Source: JAFDBW01 sp963723355
Lineage (GTDB): Bacteria; Desulfobacterota; Desulfuromonadia; Desulfuromonadales; BM103
DNA: 64,000 bases
Assembly (NCBI GenBank): GCA_963723355.1
Contig: CAVRQQ010000015.1
Location: 36,270 to 100,269 of the forward strand
Direction: 5' to 3'
Positions 31,508 to 40,443 of the stretch are shown here, in pieces. The notes beneath the pieces were generated by a model. The model worked only from the letters and a program-made list of their open reading frames with translations. It ran no database searches and was not told where the DNA came from. A program made the position numbers and the translations under genes. Position 1 is the stretch's first letter. Each line of letters opens with the position of its first letter.

Positions 31508-32818
31508 TTATTTCCGATCAGAAAACTTCAACCGTATCGGGCAGGCGATAAAACCGAAAGCCTGGCGCAGGCAGTTCATCAGGTAGCGCTCGTAGGAAAA
31601 GTGAATCCCTTCGGCTTTATTGACGAAAATGATGAAAGTCGGCGGTCGGACCGCGGTCTGGGTGGCATAGAAAAGCTTGAGTCTTCTGCCGCGGAACATC
31701 GGCGGAGGGTGATTGATTTCTGCGTCCTTGAGGACGCGGTTGAGTTCTGCGGTTGACACCTTGCGGTTGAACTCGTCACTGACCATCTCGACATCGGCCA
31801 TAATCTTGTTGATTCGCTGACCGGTAAGTGCCGACACAAAATGGATCGGGCTGTCCGGGAGGAACTTGAAGGCTCCACGTACGTCCTTGATATACTCACC
31901 CATCGTCGTGTTGTCTTTTTTGACCAGATCCCACTTGTTGACAATCAGGATGACTGCTCTGCCCCGTTCATGGGCATAGCCGGCTATCGTCAGATCCTGA
32001 TCAGTAATCCCTTCTTCGGCATCAATCACCACCATCGCAACATGGGTACGGTCCAGGGCTTTCAGGGCGTGGATCACTGAATACTTTTCGAGCTTTTGTG
32101 ACACCCTGCCTTTGCGGCGAATGCCGGCGGTATCGATCAGCACATAGCGTTTCTCATTGTAGATAAACGGCGTATCGACACTGTCCCGGGTTGTCCCGGC
32201 TGTCGGGTTGGCGACGACCCGCTCATAACCAAGCAGTCGGTTGACCAACGAGGACTTGCCAACGTTCGGCCGGCCGATGATCGACAGGCGCGTCTCGGTA
32301 AGTTTGCCCTGGTCTTCATCCTGTTCCGGCAGAAGGTCCAGGACCTCATCAACCAGTGAGCCGACGCCGTGGCGGTGTTCGGCAGAAATCGGATAGAGGT
32401 CACCGACTCCGAGAGCGTAAAATTCGCCGAGCATTGCCTCCTGGGCGGGGCCGTCAACCTTGTTGACCACGAACAGGACCGGCTTGTCCACCTGGCGCAG
32501 CATGCCGGCAACTTCTTCATCGGCCGGATTCAGGCCTTCCCGGCCGTCCATGACGAAGAGGATGATATCAGCTTCTTCCATCGCCAACTGCGACTGCTCG
32601 CGCATCTGGGCCAGCAGACGATCATTACTGGCCGGTTCAAACCCGCCGGTATCGATCAGGGTAAAACGTTTTGCATATCGGGAGACGTCGGCATAATTCC
32701 GGTCACGGGTAACACCCGGGATATCCTCGACAATTGCCATACGTCTGCCCAGGATACGGTTGAAGAGCGTCGACTTGCCGACATTGGGCCGACCGACTAT
32801 GGCAACGATTGAACTCAT
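31508..32818 (-). CDS. der: Ribosome-biogenesis GTPase Der
   Basis: Two tandem GTPase domains and a C-terminal KH-like domain, 436 residues, typical of Der/EngA, which acts in 50S assembly. Both P-loops read GRPNVGKS (residue 9 and about 183), both DTxG switches and both NKxD motifs (NKVD, NKWD) are intact. The frame is undamaged. AAGGG lies 5 bases before the ATG. It is not functionally related to the EPS genes that follow. Confidence 0.97.
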   Translation of the reverse strand: MSSIVAIVGRPNVGKSTLFNRILGRRMAIVEDIPGVTRDRNYADVSRYAKRFTLIDTGGFEPASNDRLLAQMREQSQLAMEEADIILFVMDGREGLNPADEEVAGMLRQVDKPVLFVVNKVDGPAQEAMLGEFYALGVGDLYPISAEHRHGVGSLVDEVLDLLPEQDEDQGKLTETRLSIIGRPNVGKSSLVNRLLGYERVVANPTAGTTRDSVDTPFIYNEKRYVLIDTAGIRRKGRVSQKLEKYSVIHALKALDRTHVAMVVIDAEEGITDQDLTIAGYAHERGRAVILIVNKWDLVKKDNTTMGEYIKDVRGAFKFLPDSPIHFVSALTGQRINKIMADVEMVSDEFNRKVSTAELNRVLKDAEINHPPPMFRGRRLKLFYATQTAVRPPTFIIFVNKAEGIHFSYERYLMNCLRQAFGFIACPIRLKFSDRK

Positions 32819-32828
32819 GGAAACCCTT

Positions 32829-33060
32829 GAAGCGCGAGACGCGAAGTGCGAAGCGCGGAAATTCTATTTAAAGCCTGATAGGACGTTGATTTTATGGATA
32901 TCCGCTGATCAAAACATTTGCAATTCATATAAATTCAAAAGTCTTGCTTTGAAATTATCTTAATCAGATTTTTCTGTGCTCTCAGTGTCTCTGTGTGAAA
33001 AAACCTGTCTTTTCTCACTTCGCACTTCGCACTTCGTCGCTTCGCGTTTCGCGCTTCGAA
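32829..33060. repeat. Inverted word-repeat arms (AAGTGCG / CGCACTT type)
   Basis: Left arm 32829-32866 (GCGCGAGACGCGAAGTGCGA and on) and right arm 33014-33060 (three tandem CACTTCG heptamers followed by variants). The arms are in opposite orientation, separated by about 150 bases. A CTCTGTGTCTCTGTG-type word array lies between them at about 32970-33003. The right arm ends exactly at the stop codon of the epimerase gene. Confidence 0.85.
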
Positions 33061-34158
33061 TTACGAATAATACTCCAGATACCAATCAACAAATTTTTGC
33101 ACACCGACTTCGATCGGTGTCTCTGGCCGGAAACCGACATCTTCACTGAGGGCATCGACATTGGCCCAGGTCGCAGGCACATCACCAGGCTGAATCGGCA
33201 TGAAATTCTTCTCTGCCTCCTTGCCCAGGGCCTTTTCAAGGGTCTCGATAAGATGCATCAGTTCGACCGGGTTGTTGTTGCCGATGTTGTAGACACGATA
33301 AGGGGCGGCGCTGGTCCCGGGATCTGGCTGATCACCCGACCAGTCAGGGTTGGATGGTGCCGGCCGGTCCGTGGCCCGCACGACACCTTCAACAATATCA
33401 TCGATGTAAGTAAAATCACGACGCATGCGACCATGATTGAAAACATTGATCGGTTCACCTGCCAGAATTGCCCTGGTAAAGAGGAACAAGGCCATGTCTG
33501 GTCGTCCCCACGGCCCATAGACTGTAAAGAAACGCAGGCCGGTACAGGGCAGACCGTAGAGGTGGGCATAGGTATGCGCCATCAACTCGTTGGCTTTTTT
33601 ACTCGCAGCATAGAGAGAAACAGGGTGGTCGATATTGTCATGCACGGAAAAAGGCATGCGGGTGTTTGCACCATAGACCGACGACGAAGAAGCGTAGACG
33701 AGGTGGCCGATCTGCTGTTGCCGGCAACCTTCCAGGATGTTCATAAAACCGACGATATTGGCATCGATATAGGCATGCGGATTGGTCAGGGAGTAACGGA
33801 CACCGGCCTGGGCTGCAAGGTTGACCACAACATCAAACTGATGTTCAACAAAGAGTTTTTCGATACCGGAGCGATCAGCGATATCACATTTTAAAAATGA
33901 GAAGTTATCTTTTTTTTCCAGTATCTTGAGCCTGCTTTCCTTAAGTGACACATCATAGTAATCATTCAGGTTATCGAGGCCAGTCACCCGGTCACCACGC
34001 TCCAGTAACCGCCGGCAGAGATGGAAGCCGATGAAACCTGCGGCACCGGTTACCAGGATCTTCAGGTTCGGGACGCGCGGACGCGTGGACGCGGGCGCGA
34101 TTATTTCTATTCGTTTGATTCCATAAAACCTCACAGGTTGATTCTTCATCATGTCCAT
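33061..34158 (-). CDS. NAD-dependent epimerase, UDP-glucuronate 4-epimerase type
   Basis: Extended SDR enzyme that most likely converts UDP-glucuronate to UDP-galacturonate. Visible are the Rossmann motif TGAAGFIGFHLC, LDNLNDYYDVSLK, the catalytic SVYG...Y-x3-K (SLYAASKKANE) and RFFTVYGPWGRPDMA, characteristic of this subfamily. The conserved part starts at KILVTGAAG. The upstream 32 residues are an extension partly encoded by a repeat array (34069-34100, giving STRPRVPN). The native start codon may thus have been displaced; ATG 34158 or 34152 is used here. It lies upstream of the der gene and is separated from it by repeat arms. Confidence 0.88.
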   Translation of the reverse strand: MDMMKNQPVRFYGIKRIEIIAPASTRPRVPNLKILVTGAAGFIGFHLCRRLLERGDRVTGLDNLNDYYDVSLKESRLKILEKKDNFSFLKCDIADRSGIEKLFVEHQFDVVVNLAAQAGVRYSLTNPHAYIDANIVGFMNILEGCRQQQIGHLVYASSSSVYGANTRMPFSVHDNIDHPVSLYAASKKANELMAHTYAHLYGLPCTGLRFFTVYGPWGRPDMALFLFTRAILAGEPINVFNHGRMRRDFTYIDDIVEGVVRATDRPAPSNPDWSGDQPDPGTSAAPYRVYNIGNNNPVELMHLIETLEKALGKEAEKNFMPIQPGDVPATWANVDALSEDVGFRPETPIEVGVQKFVDWYLEYYS

Positions 34159-34233
34159 CCGAGTTTATCTGTGGTTACATTGTCCAACGCTTTTGACTTT
34201 CGCGTCACTCGTCCCGCGTGCCGCGTCCCTGGG
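34069..34233. repeat. Inverted word-repeat arms (GGGACGCG / CGCGTCCC type)
   Basis: Left arm 34069-34100 (GGACGCGCGGACGCGTGGAC and on) lies inside the 5' end of the epimerase reading frame. Right arm 34197-34233 (CGCGTCACTCGTCCCGCGTG and on) abuts the phosphomannomutase stop. A GTTTATCTGTGGTTA-type word lies between them at about 34162-34176. Confidence 0.82.
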
Positions 34234-34264
34234 TTATTGGATTTCCTGAAGGAAATTCAATAAC
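34233..34264. repeat. Stop-codon palindrome of phosphomannomutase
   Basis: 15-bp arms 34233-34247 and 34250-34264 with one mismatch and a 2-base loop, spanning the last codons and the stop. No T-run follows; instead a repeat array begins immediately. Confidence 0.75.
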
Positions 34265-35586
34265 TCCTGGGTCTTCGCTTCCATCAACGCTTGATCACCA
34301 CGCGACTCCACGTTCAGCCGCACCACAGGCTCGGTATTCGACATGCGCAGATTGAACCGCCAGTCAGAAAATTCAATTGAAAGTCCATCGGTCCGGTCAA
34401 CATGTAACGAATCAACAGTGTATTTTTCTTCCACCGCTGCAATTGCAGCCTTCGGATTCGTCAGAACCCGGTTGATTTCGCCGCTAGCCGGGAATCTGGC
34501 CATCCGTTCGCTGACCAGTTCGGATAACAGTTTGCGCTCACGGCACATCATTTCTACAACCAGCAGCCAGGGAATCATACCGCTGTCGCAGTAGGCAAAA
34601 TCGCGAAAATAGTGGTGAGCACTCATCTCGCCGCCGTAAACCGCATCCTCGGCGCGCATGCGCTCCTTGATGAAGGCATGCCCGGTCTTGCTCATCACGG
34701 CTTGCCCGCCGGCTTTTTCGACAATATCAATGGTGTTCCAGGTCAGGCGCGGGTCATGGATGATTCTCGCATCCGGTTCCTTGGCCAGGAACGCATTCGC
34801 CAGAAGGCCGACAATATAGTATCCCTCGACAAACTCGCCCTGCTCATCGAAGAAAAAGCAGCGATCGAAATCACCGTCCCAGGCGAGGCCCAGCCCTGCC
34901 CCATTGGCCAGCACCGCATCCCTTGTAACCCCGCGGTTTTCTGGCAACAACGGGTTGGGTATACCATTCGGGAAAGTGCCATCCGGCTCATGGCATATTT
35001 TGCAAATCTCCAGCGGCAACTGCTTTTCGAGGAGATCAAGCACCGGGCCTGCACAGCCGTTTCCGGCATTGACCACGATCTTCAATGGCCTCAGAACGGA
35101 CGTGTCGATGTAGCTGAGCAAGTGTCTGAGATAAGCGACGCGATGCTCATATGGAGAGACGGATCCGGTTCGACCAGGGGCATTAAAGCCTCCCTGCTCG
35201 GCAAGCTTACGGATCATATCAAGGCCGCTGTCGCCACTGATCGGCCGGCTTTCTTCACGCACCAGCTTCATACCATTGTAATCGGCCGGGTTGTGGCTGG
35301 CCGTCACCATGATCCCGCCGTCGGCCCGGGCATACGAGGTGGCGAAATAGACTTCTTCGGTGCCGCATAAACCGAGATCGAGGACATCCGCCCCACCCTC
35401 GGTCAAGCCCCTGATCAGTGCGGCAGTCAGCACCGGGCTCGTCGGTCGCACATCCTGTCCGACCACCACAGTTTTTGGTTGCAGGAACTGCGCATAGGCA
35501 CGACCGACACGGTACGCGACATCATCATTCAATTGGTCGGGAATCCGGCCGCGAATATCATATGCTTTGAAACAGGAGATTTTCAT
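34234..35586 (-). CDS. Phosphomannomutase/phosphoglucomutase
   Basis: Interconverts hexose 6- and 1-phosphates; here it probably supplies mannose-1-phosphate for ManC. About 450 residues in the alpha-D-phosphohexomutase fold. Motifs include the phosphoserine loop TASHNPADYNG, the metal-binding DGDFDR and the phosphate-binding SNTEPVVRLNVE. The opening CFKAYDIRGR is typical of AlgC/ManB. GGGAG is 9 bases before the ATG at 35586, better than the in-frame ATG three codons earlier. Next to manC, fcl and gmd it completes the GDP-mannose to GDP-fucose route. Confidence 0.93.
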   Translation of the reverse strand: MKISCFKAYDIRGRIPDQLNDDVAYRVGRAYAQFLQPKTVVVGQDVRPTSPVLTAALIRGLTEGGADVLDLGLCGTEEVYFATSYARADGGIMVTASHNPADYNGMKLVREESRPISGDSGLDMIRKLAEQGGFNAPGRTGSVSPYEHRVAYLRHLLSYIDTSVLRPLKIVVNAGNGCAGPVLDLLEKQLPLEICKICHEPDGTFPNGIPNPLLPENRGVTRDAVLANGAGLGLAWDGDFDRCFFFDEQGEFVEGYYIVGLLANAFLAKEPDARIIHDPRLTWNTIDIVEKAGGQAVMSKTGHAFIKERMRAEDAVYGGEMSAHHYFRDFAYCDSGMIPWLLVVEMMCRERKLLSELVSERMARFPASGEINRVLTNPKAAIAAVEEKYTVDSLHVDRTDGLSIEFSDWRFNLRMSNTEPVVRLNVESRGDQALMEAKTQELLNFLQEIQ

Positions 35587-35595
35587 GATAAACAT

Positions 35596-35737
35596 CTCCC
35601 GGAAACGCGGTACGCGGAACGCGGAGCGCGGAATTCAAAAGCGGTATAGACAGTAAGATTAGTCATTTCTTCAAGAATCCTGCAAAATTGAGTTTTAGAT
35701 TTTCGCGTCACTCGTCACGCGTTCCGCGTGCCTCAGA
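35596..35737. repeat. Inverted word-repeat arms (ACGCGGAACGCG type)
   Basis: Left arm 35596-35634 and right arm 35698-35737 share ACGCGGAACGCG in opposite orientation with a spacer of about 65 bases. The right arm abuts a perfect 9-bp stop-codon palindrome of manC (GATGTTTAT / ATAAACATC, 35736-35758). Confidence 0.85.
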
Positions 35738-35740
35738 TGT

Positions 35741-37168
35741 TTATCGCCCATAAACATCATCAAAACGCTCAATATCATCCTCAGACAGAAGCTCACCGGT
35801 TTGCACCTCGATGATCTCCAGGATCGTCTCACCGGGATTGCTCAACCGGTGCATCTGGCCGATGGGGATGTAAAAGGACTGGTTTGCCACAAGGGTCTGG
35901 ACGACATTTTCGCAGGTCACATCGGCTATGCCGCGCACCACGATCCAGTGTTCGGCACGATGTTTATGTCGCTGAAGGGAGAGACTTGCCCCGGGATTCA
36001 CAGTAATTCGTTTGACCAGAAAACCATCACCGGAATCGAGGCCTTCATAAGCCCCCCACGGCCGGTTAACCCGCCTATGCAGCAAGTGCTCCTCGCGTTC
36101 AGAGTTCTTAAGGTGTTCGACCACCCGTTTGACATCCTGAACCCGATCTTTGGCCACGACCAGCACTGCATCGGCGGTCTCGACAACCACGGTGTCCTGC
36201 AAACCGACTCCGGCTACCAGGCGAGAGCCTCCATGCAAATAACTGCCAGTACAGTCCACATCGATAACATCACCGAAGCTGACATTGCCTTGCGTATCGG
36301 CCTCCCCGACCTCCCATAACGCGGCCCAGGAACCGACATCGCTCCATCCGGCATCGAGCGGAATGACCATCGCCTGGGCAGTTTTTTCCATCACCGCATA
36401 ATCGATGGATTCAGACGGACAGGCCGCAAACGCTTCACCATCGAGGCGGATGAAATCAAGGTCAGACACGCGCCCCTGCCAGGCTTTGCGAGAGGCAGAG
36501 AGGATCTCGGGAGCGTGTTTTTCAAGTTCCGCCAGGTATGCCGACGCCTTGAACATGAACATGCCGCTGTTCCAGTAATAATCTCCGGAATTCAGGTACT
36601 CTTCCGCAGTCGCCAGGGCCGGCTTCTCGACGAATTCCTGGACAGGATAAATTTCGTGACCTGGTTTCGCGCTTCGCACTTCCTGCTTCGCGCCTCGCCT
36701 TATATATCCGTATCCTGTCTCCGGCGCCGTCGGCACAATCCCGAAGGTCAGCAGAGCACCCTCTTCAACGGCGCCGAGTCCGTCATTGACGGCCTTACAG
36801 AGCGCCTTTGCATTTTTAATCACATGGTCTGCAGGCAACACCAGCAGCACAGGGTCGTCGCCTTCCTCCATTGCACTCAAAGCCGCAACCGCAACCGCCG
36901 GGGCCGTGTTGCGGCCAACGGGCTCCAGGATCACTGCGCTCGCCTCCTGGCCGGACTGACGCAATTGCTCAGCGACCATGAAACGATGGGCCTCGTTACA
37001 GACAACCAATGGCGCATTTCGGTTGGCCAGCCCACTCAGGCGCAAAGCCGTGTCCTGCAACATAGTACGGTCACCGACCAGCGGCAACAGTTGCTTCGGG
37101 TAAAGTTCACGGGACAATGGCCACAAGCGGGTTCCGGCACCACCGGAGAGAATTACGGGAACAATCAT
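35741..37168 (-). CDS. manC: Mannose-1-phosphate guanylyltransferase / mannose-6-phosphate isomerase
   Basis: Bifunctional type II enzyme of 475 residues. The N-terminal nucleotidyltransferase (GGAGTRLWPLSRELYPKQ, FVEKP) makes GDP-mannose. The C-terminal cupin (NPGASLSLQRHKHRAEHWIV) isomerises fructose-6-P and mannose-6-P. GAGG lies 5 bases before the ATG at 37168, and that GAGG is part of a repeat array. A repeat copy (36664-36700) is also built in frame into the coding region, encoding RRGAKQEVRSAKPGH in the loop before the EKP motif, without breaking the frame. Activity may be retained because this loop is variable in the family. Confidence 0.93.
   Translation of the reverse strand: MIVPVILSGGAGTRLWPLSRELYPKQLLPLVGDRTMLQDTALRLSGLANRNAPLVVCNEAHRFMVAEQLRQSGQEASAVILEPVGRNTAPAVAVAALSAMEEGDDPVLLVLPADHVIKNAKALCKAVNDGLGAVEEGALLTFGIVPTAPETGYGYIRRGAKQEVRSAKPGHEIYPVQEFVEKPALATAEEYLNSGDYYWNSGMFMFKASAYLAELEKHAPEILSASRKAWQGRVSDLDFIRLDGEAFAACPSESIDYAVMEKTAQAMVIPLDAGWSDVGSWAALWEVGEADTQGNVSFGDVIDVDCTGSYLHGGSRLVAGVGLQDTVVVETADAVLVVAKDRVQDVKRVVEHLKNSEREEHLLHRRVNRPWGAYEGLDSGDGFLVKRITVNPGASLSLQRHKHRAEHWIVVRGIADVTCENVVQTLVANQSFYIPIGQMHRLSNPGETILEIIEVQTGELLSEDDIERFDDVYGR
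36664..36700. repeat. Word-repeat array inside manC coding sequence
   Basis: TTTCGCGCTTCGCACTTCCT and onward, the same words as the intergenic arms. It lies in frame inside manC, and its reverse complement pairs with the array upstream of manC at 37175-37208. Confidence 0.85.
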
Positions 37169-37174
37169 GAGTAC

Positions 37175-37208
37175 CTCGAAGCGCGAGTCGCGAAGTGCGA
37201 ACCGCGGA
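37175..37208. repeat. Word-repeat array overlapping the manC leader
   Basis: CTCGAAGCGCGAGTCGCGAA and onward, directly upstream of manC and overlapping its GAGG ribosome-binding site. A TTAACCACAGTCTGTG word follows at about 37222-37237. Confidence 0.8.
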
Positions 37209-37267
37209 TAATCGATAAGACTTAACCACAGTCTGTGAATCATAAAAGTATATATTTTTCGTGCCGA

Positions 37268-38242
37268 CTAGTTCCTGAAACTATCCTGGTGCTTCAGAAA
37301 CCATTCATAGGTCTTCTCTATACCGTCTCGCAGCGAAACCTTCGCCTCCCAGCCAAGGGCCTTCATCCGTGAAACATCAAGGAGTTTGCGCATGGTCCCG
37401 TCCGGCTTTGAGGTGTCGAAGACAAGTTCACCGTCGAAACCAACAACAGTTTTAACCGCCTCCGCCAGTTCTCGAATCGTTACGTCGACACCGGTACCAA
37501 GATTGACAAAGCAGGGGTTGGGATAGCTGAGTAATGCGTCAGACAGTCTTTGATCGTCCATTTCCATAACAAACACACTGCCATCAGCCATGTCATCGAC
37601 ATAGAGCAACTCCCGCATTGGCGTGCCTGTTCCCCAGACAACAACTTCGGATTTACCCTTGCACTTCGCTTCGTGAAAACGACGAATCAGCGCTGGCAGC
37701 ACATGGGAATTCTCCGGGTGGAAATTGTCTCCCGGTCCATACAGGTTGGTTGGCATAACAGCCACAAACTGCGTACCGTACTGGCGGTTGTACGACTCGC
37801 ACATCTTGATCCCGGCAATCTTGGCTATTGCATACGGCTCGTTGGTCGGCTCCAGCAAACCGGTCAGCAGGTGTTCTTCACGCATCGGCTGGGGTGCCAG
37901 CTTGGGATAAATACAAGACGACCCTAAAAACAGCAAGCGTTTGACACCTGACAAAAAGGCTTGATGAATAACATTATTCTGGATCGTCAGGTTGATATGG
38001 ATAAAATCAGCAGGAAAGGTATTATTTGCGTGGATACCACCGACCTTGGCCGCAGCCAGGATCACGTACTCCGGTTTTTCAGCGGCAAAAAAATCCGCGA
38101 CAGCCCTGGCGTCGGTCAGGTCCAGTTCGTCAATCTCAGGCGTCAGCAGGTTGGTATAGCCACCGGCCTGTAATCGCCGCACGATCGCCGAACCCACCAA
38201 ACCATTTGAACCAGCAATAAATATTTTACTGTTCTTTTCCAT
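37268..38242 (-). CDS. fcl: GDP-L-fucose synthase
   Basis: Short-chain dehydrogenase (324 residues) that epimerises and reduces GDP-4-keto-6-deoxymannose to GDP-L-fucose using NADPH. GSNGLVGSAIVRRL is the cofactor loop; AAAKVGGIHANN and LFLGSSCIYPK are family signatures; the catalytic tyrosine-lysine pair is in PYAIAKIAG. It lies directly downstream of gmd, the previous step. Confidence 0.95.
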   Translation of the reverse strand: MEKNSKIFIAGSNGLVGSAIVRRLQAGGYTNLLTPEIDELDLTDARAVADFFAAEKPEYVILAAAKVGGIHANNTFPADFIHINLTIQNNVIHQAFLSGVKRLLFLGSSCIYPKLAPQPMREEHLLTGLLEPTNEPYAIAKIAGIKMCESYNRQYGTQFVAVMPTNLYGPGDNFHPENSHVLPALIRRFHEAKCKGKSEVVVWGTGTPMRELLYVDDMADGSVFVMEMDDQRLSDALLSYPNPCFVNLGTGVDVTIRELAEAVKTVVGFDGELVFDTSKPDGTMRKLLDVSRMKALGWEAKVSLRDGIEKTYEWFLKHQDSFRN

Positions 38243-38336
38243 TCCTTAAACCAAAACCTTATTTAGCCACAGATCATATCTGAAAAACCGGATAGATCAA
38301 AGAGGGCGATGACCTACCTTGATAAAAGTTCTTGTG

Positions 38337-38368
38337 CTTCTCGCGTCACTCGTCCCACGTCCCGGGTT
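38337..38368. repeat. Word-repeat array at the gmd 3' end
   Basis: CTCGCGTCACTCGTCCCACG and onward, ending at the gmd stop. A degenerate TTTAGCCACAGATCATATCTG word lies about 70 bases away at 38263-38283. The opposing arm is weak in this gap. Confidence 0.7.
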
Positions 38369-39495
38369 TATTCATGATAATCAAACACCTGGTAACCGTG
38401 ATCCTTGACCATCTCGTCACATTTGGCCTTATCGAGATCGACTCTGACCATCTCGCTGACAAGCTCTTCAAAAGTTACCTTCGGCGCCCAACCGAGCTTC
38501 TGTTTCGCCTTGGTCGGGTCACCAAGCAAGGTCTCGACCTCTGCCGGGCGGAAATACCGCGGATCGATGCGCACGATCACCTGCCCCGGGACCAGGGCTG
38601 CATCCTTGACGCCGCGCCCCTCTTCAACGCTGTCCACGATGCCGATTTCATCCTGGCCTCCACCTTCCCAGCGCAGGGTGATGCCGAGCTCATTGGCAGC
38701 CGTTTCCACCATCTGCCGTACCGAGTACTGCTTGCCGGTGGCAATCACAAAATCCTCCGGATTATCCTGCTGCAGGATCAGCCATTGCGCTTCGACATAA
38801 TCCTTGGCGTGTCCCCAATCGCGCAATGCCGAGAGGTTGCCGAGGAACAGGCACTCTTGCAGGCCCAACGCCATGCGCGCCACGGCACGAGTGATCTTGC
38901 GGGTAACGAAGGTTTCACCACGAATCGGCGATTCGTGGTTGAACAGGATGCCGTTGCATGCGTACATACCATAGGATTCACGATAGTTGACCACAATCCA
39001 GTAACCGTAGAGTTTGGCGACGCCATAAGGAGAGCGCGGGTAGAATGGTGTGGTCTCGGTCTGCGGGGTCTCCTGGACCTTGCCGTAGAGCTCTGATGTC
39101 GATGCCTGGTAGAAGCGGGTCTTCTTCTCCATACCGAGGATACGGATGGCCTCAAGGATACGAAGCGTGCCCAGGCCATCGGCGTTTGCTGTATACTCCG
39201 GGGTGTCGAAAGAGACCGCGACGTGGGACATCGCCGCCAGGTTGTAGATCTCGTCCGGCTGCACCTCCTGGATAATCCGGATCAGGTTGGTCGCATCGGT
39301 CAGGTCGCCGTAATGCAGGATAAAATTGCGATGCTCTACATGCGGATCCTGGTAGAGATGGTCGATGCGATCGGTGTTGAACAGTGACGCCCGACGCTTG
39401 ATGCCATGGACGATGTAACCCTTCTTCAGTAGAAATTCGGCGAGATAGGCGCCGTCCTGGCCGGTGATACCGGTTATGAGTGCAACTTTTGCCAT
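38368..39495 (-). CDS. gmd: GDP-mannose 4,6-dehydratase
   Basis: First committed enzyme of GDP-fucose synthesis, 375 residues. TGITGQDGAYLAEFLL is the NAD(P) loop; GIKRRASLFNTDRIDHLY, ASTSELYGKVQETPQ and the YPRSPYGVAK catalytic block are diagnostic. AGGAG lies upstream of the ATG. With ManC, the mutase and Fcl the whole route from fructose-6-phosphate to GDP-L-fucose is encoded here. Confidence 0.96.
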   Translation of the reverse strand: MAKVALITGITGQDGAYLAEFLLKKGYIVHGIKRRASLFNTDRIDHLYQDPHVEHRNFILHYGDLTDATNLIRIIQEVQPDEIYNLAAMSHVAVSFDTPEYTANADGLGTLRILEAIRILGMEKKTRFYQASTSELYGKVQETPQTETTPFYPRSPYGVAKLYGYWIVVNYRESYGMYACNGILFNHESPIRGETFVTRKITRAVARMALGLQECLFLGNLSALRDWGHAKDYVEAQWLILQQDNPEDFVIATGKQYSVRQMVETAANELGITLRWEGGGQDEIGIVDSVEEGRGVKDAALVPGQVIVRIDPRYFRPAEVETLLGDPTKAKQKLGWAPKVTFEELVSEMVRVDLDKAKCDEMVKDHGYQVFDYHE

Positions 39496-39513
39496 TTAAA
39501 ACTCCTATTGAAT

Positions 39514-39607
39514 CGTAGCGCGAAGTGCGAGATGCGAAACGCGATAAAACAAAAAAAGCCTGTTAAGGTTTAAAGCTTTCGCACTTCCCGCCTCGCACCT
39601 CGCCTCT
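39514..39607. repeat. Inverted word-repeat arms (GCGAAGTGCG / CGCACTTC type)
   Basis: Left arm 39514-39550 and right arm 39575-39607 in opposite orientation with a spacer of about 25 bases. The right arm abuts a perfect 8-bp stop-codon palindrome of cysQ (CTTCATCG / CGATGAAG, 39618-39641). Confidence 0.85.
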
Positions 39608-39619
39608 CATGTCCCTGCT

Positions 39620-40381
39620 TCATCGACCCCGGACGATGAAGTACGGATTCAGCAAATTTTCCTTATTATACCGTAACGGTGCCCCATCCACCTGCGTAAC
39701 GGTCCCTCCAGCCGCTTCAACGACCGCATGACCGGCGGCGGTGTCCCATTCCATGGTCGGGCCAAGGCGCGGGTAGAGGTCGGCTTTGCCTTCCGCGACC
39801 ACGCAGAGTTTCAGCGAGCTGCCGACCGGCATTGCTTCGGCGACCTTTATTTCCCGCAGGTATTCTTCCAGTTCCGGTGATGGATGTGAGCGGCTCATAA
39901 CCACCGTCAAGCCCAGTGACTCATCTGCGGCACGGACAGTTATCTTCACAGGTTCTTGATTCCCTTCAATCTTCCAGGCCCCAGCTCCCAGCCTCCCGAA
40001 ATACATGGTGTCCTGAGCGGGAACGTATACGACACCGGCGGTCACCCGGCCGTCTTCGACCAGCGCGATGTTCACGGTAAATTCACCGTTGCGCTTGATA
40101 AATTCCTTGGTCCCGTCAAGCGGGTCAACCAGCCAGAAACGTGACCATGCGGCCCGCTCCGGATAAGGGATGTCCCTGCCCTCCTCGGACAGTATCGGAA
40201 TATCCGGAGTCGCCTCTTGCAAACCTTCGACGATCACCTGGTGTGACGCCCGGTCGGCGCAGGTCAAAGGAGAATTGTCACCCTTGAGCTCAACATCGAA
40301 CTCCCCGGCGTAAATCTCCATAATCGCCGAGCCCGCATCGCGGGCGATGGCGCAAACTTTATCGAAATCAATATGGCTCAA
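39620..40381 (-). CDS. cysQ: 3'(2'),5'-bisphosphate nucleotidase
   Basis: Lithium-sensitive phosphatase of the inositol-monophosphatase fold (253 residues) that clears PAP, the by-product of PAPS use. Metal-binding motifs: LSEEG, WLVDPLDGTKEFIKR and WDTAAGHAVVEAAGG. It starts with TTG at 40381 with AAAGG 7 bases upstream. Its neighbours cysNC and cysD make PAPS, so it fits a sulfate-activation module. Confidence 0.92.
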   Translation of the reverse strand: MSHIDFDKVCAIARDAGSAIMEIYAGEFDVELKGDNSPLTCADRASHQVIVEGLQEATPDIPILSEEGRDIPYPERAAWSRFWLVDPLDGTKEFIKRNGEFTVNIALVEDGRVTAGVVYVPAQDTMYFGRLGAGAWKIEGNQEPVKITVRAADESLGLTVVMSRSHPSPELEEYLREIKVAEAMPVGSSLKLCVVAEGKADLYPRLGPTMEWDTAAGHAVVEAAGGTVTQVDGAPLRYNKENLLNPYFIVRGR

Positions 40382-40391
40382 GGTGTTACCT

Positions 40392-40435
40392 TTCGCAGTT
40401 ATCAGTTATCTGACAGCTGACAGCTGATAACTTAG
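40392..40435. repeat. Palindromic word repeat between cysNC and cysQ
   Basis: AGTTATCAG (40397-40405) and its perfect inverse CTGATAACT (40424-40432) flank tandem CTGACAG words. It fills the short gap and is a different word family from the CGCG arrays. Confidence 0.8.
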
Positions 40436-40443
40436 AACTATAT

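Noticed and set aside
33014..33060. Tandem heptamer arrays resembling a CRISPR.
   Set aside because: The unit is 7 bases, variable, with no spacers of constant length and no cas genes.
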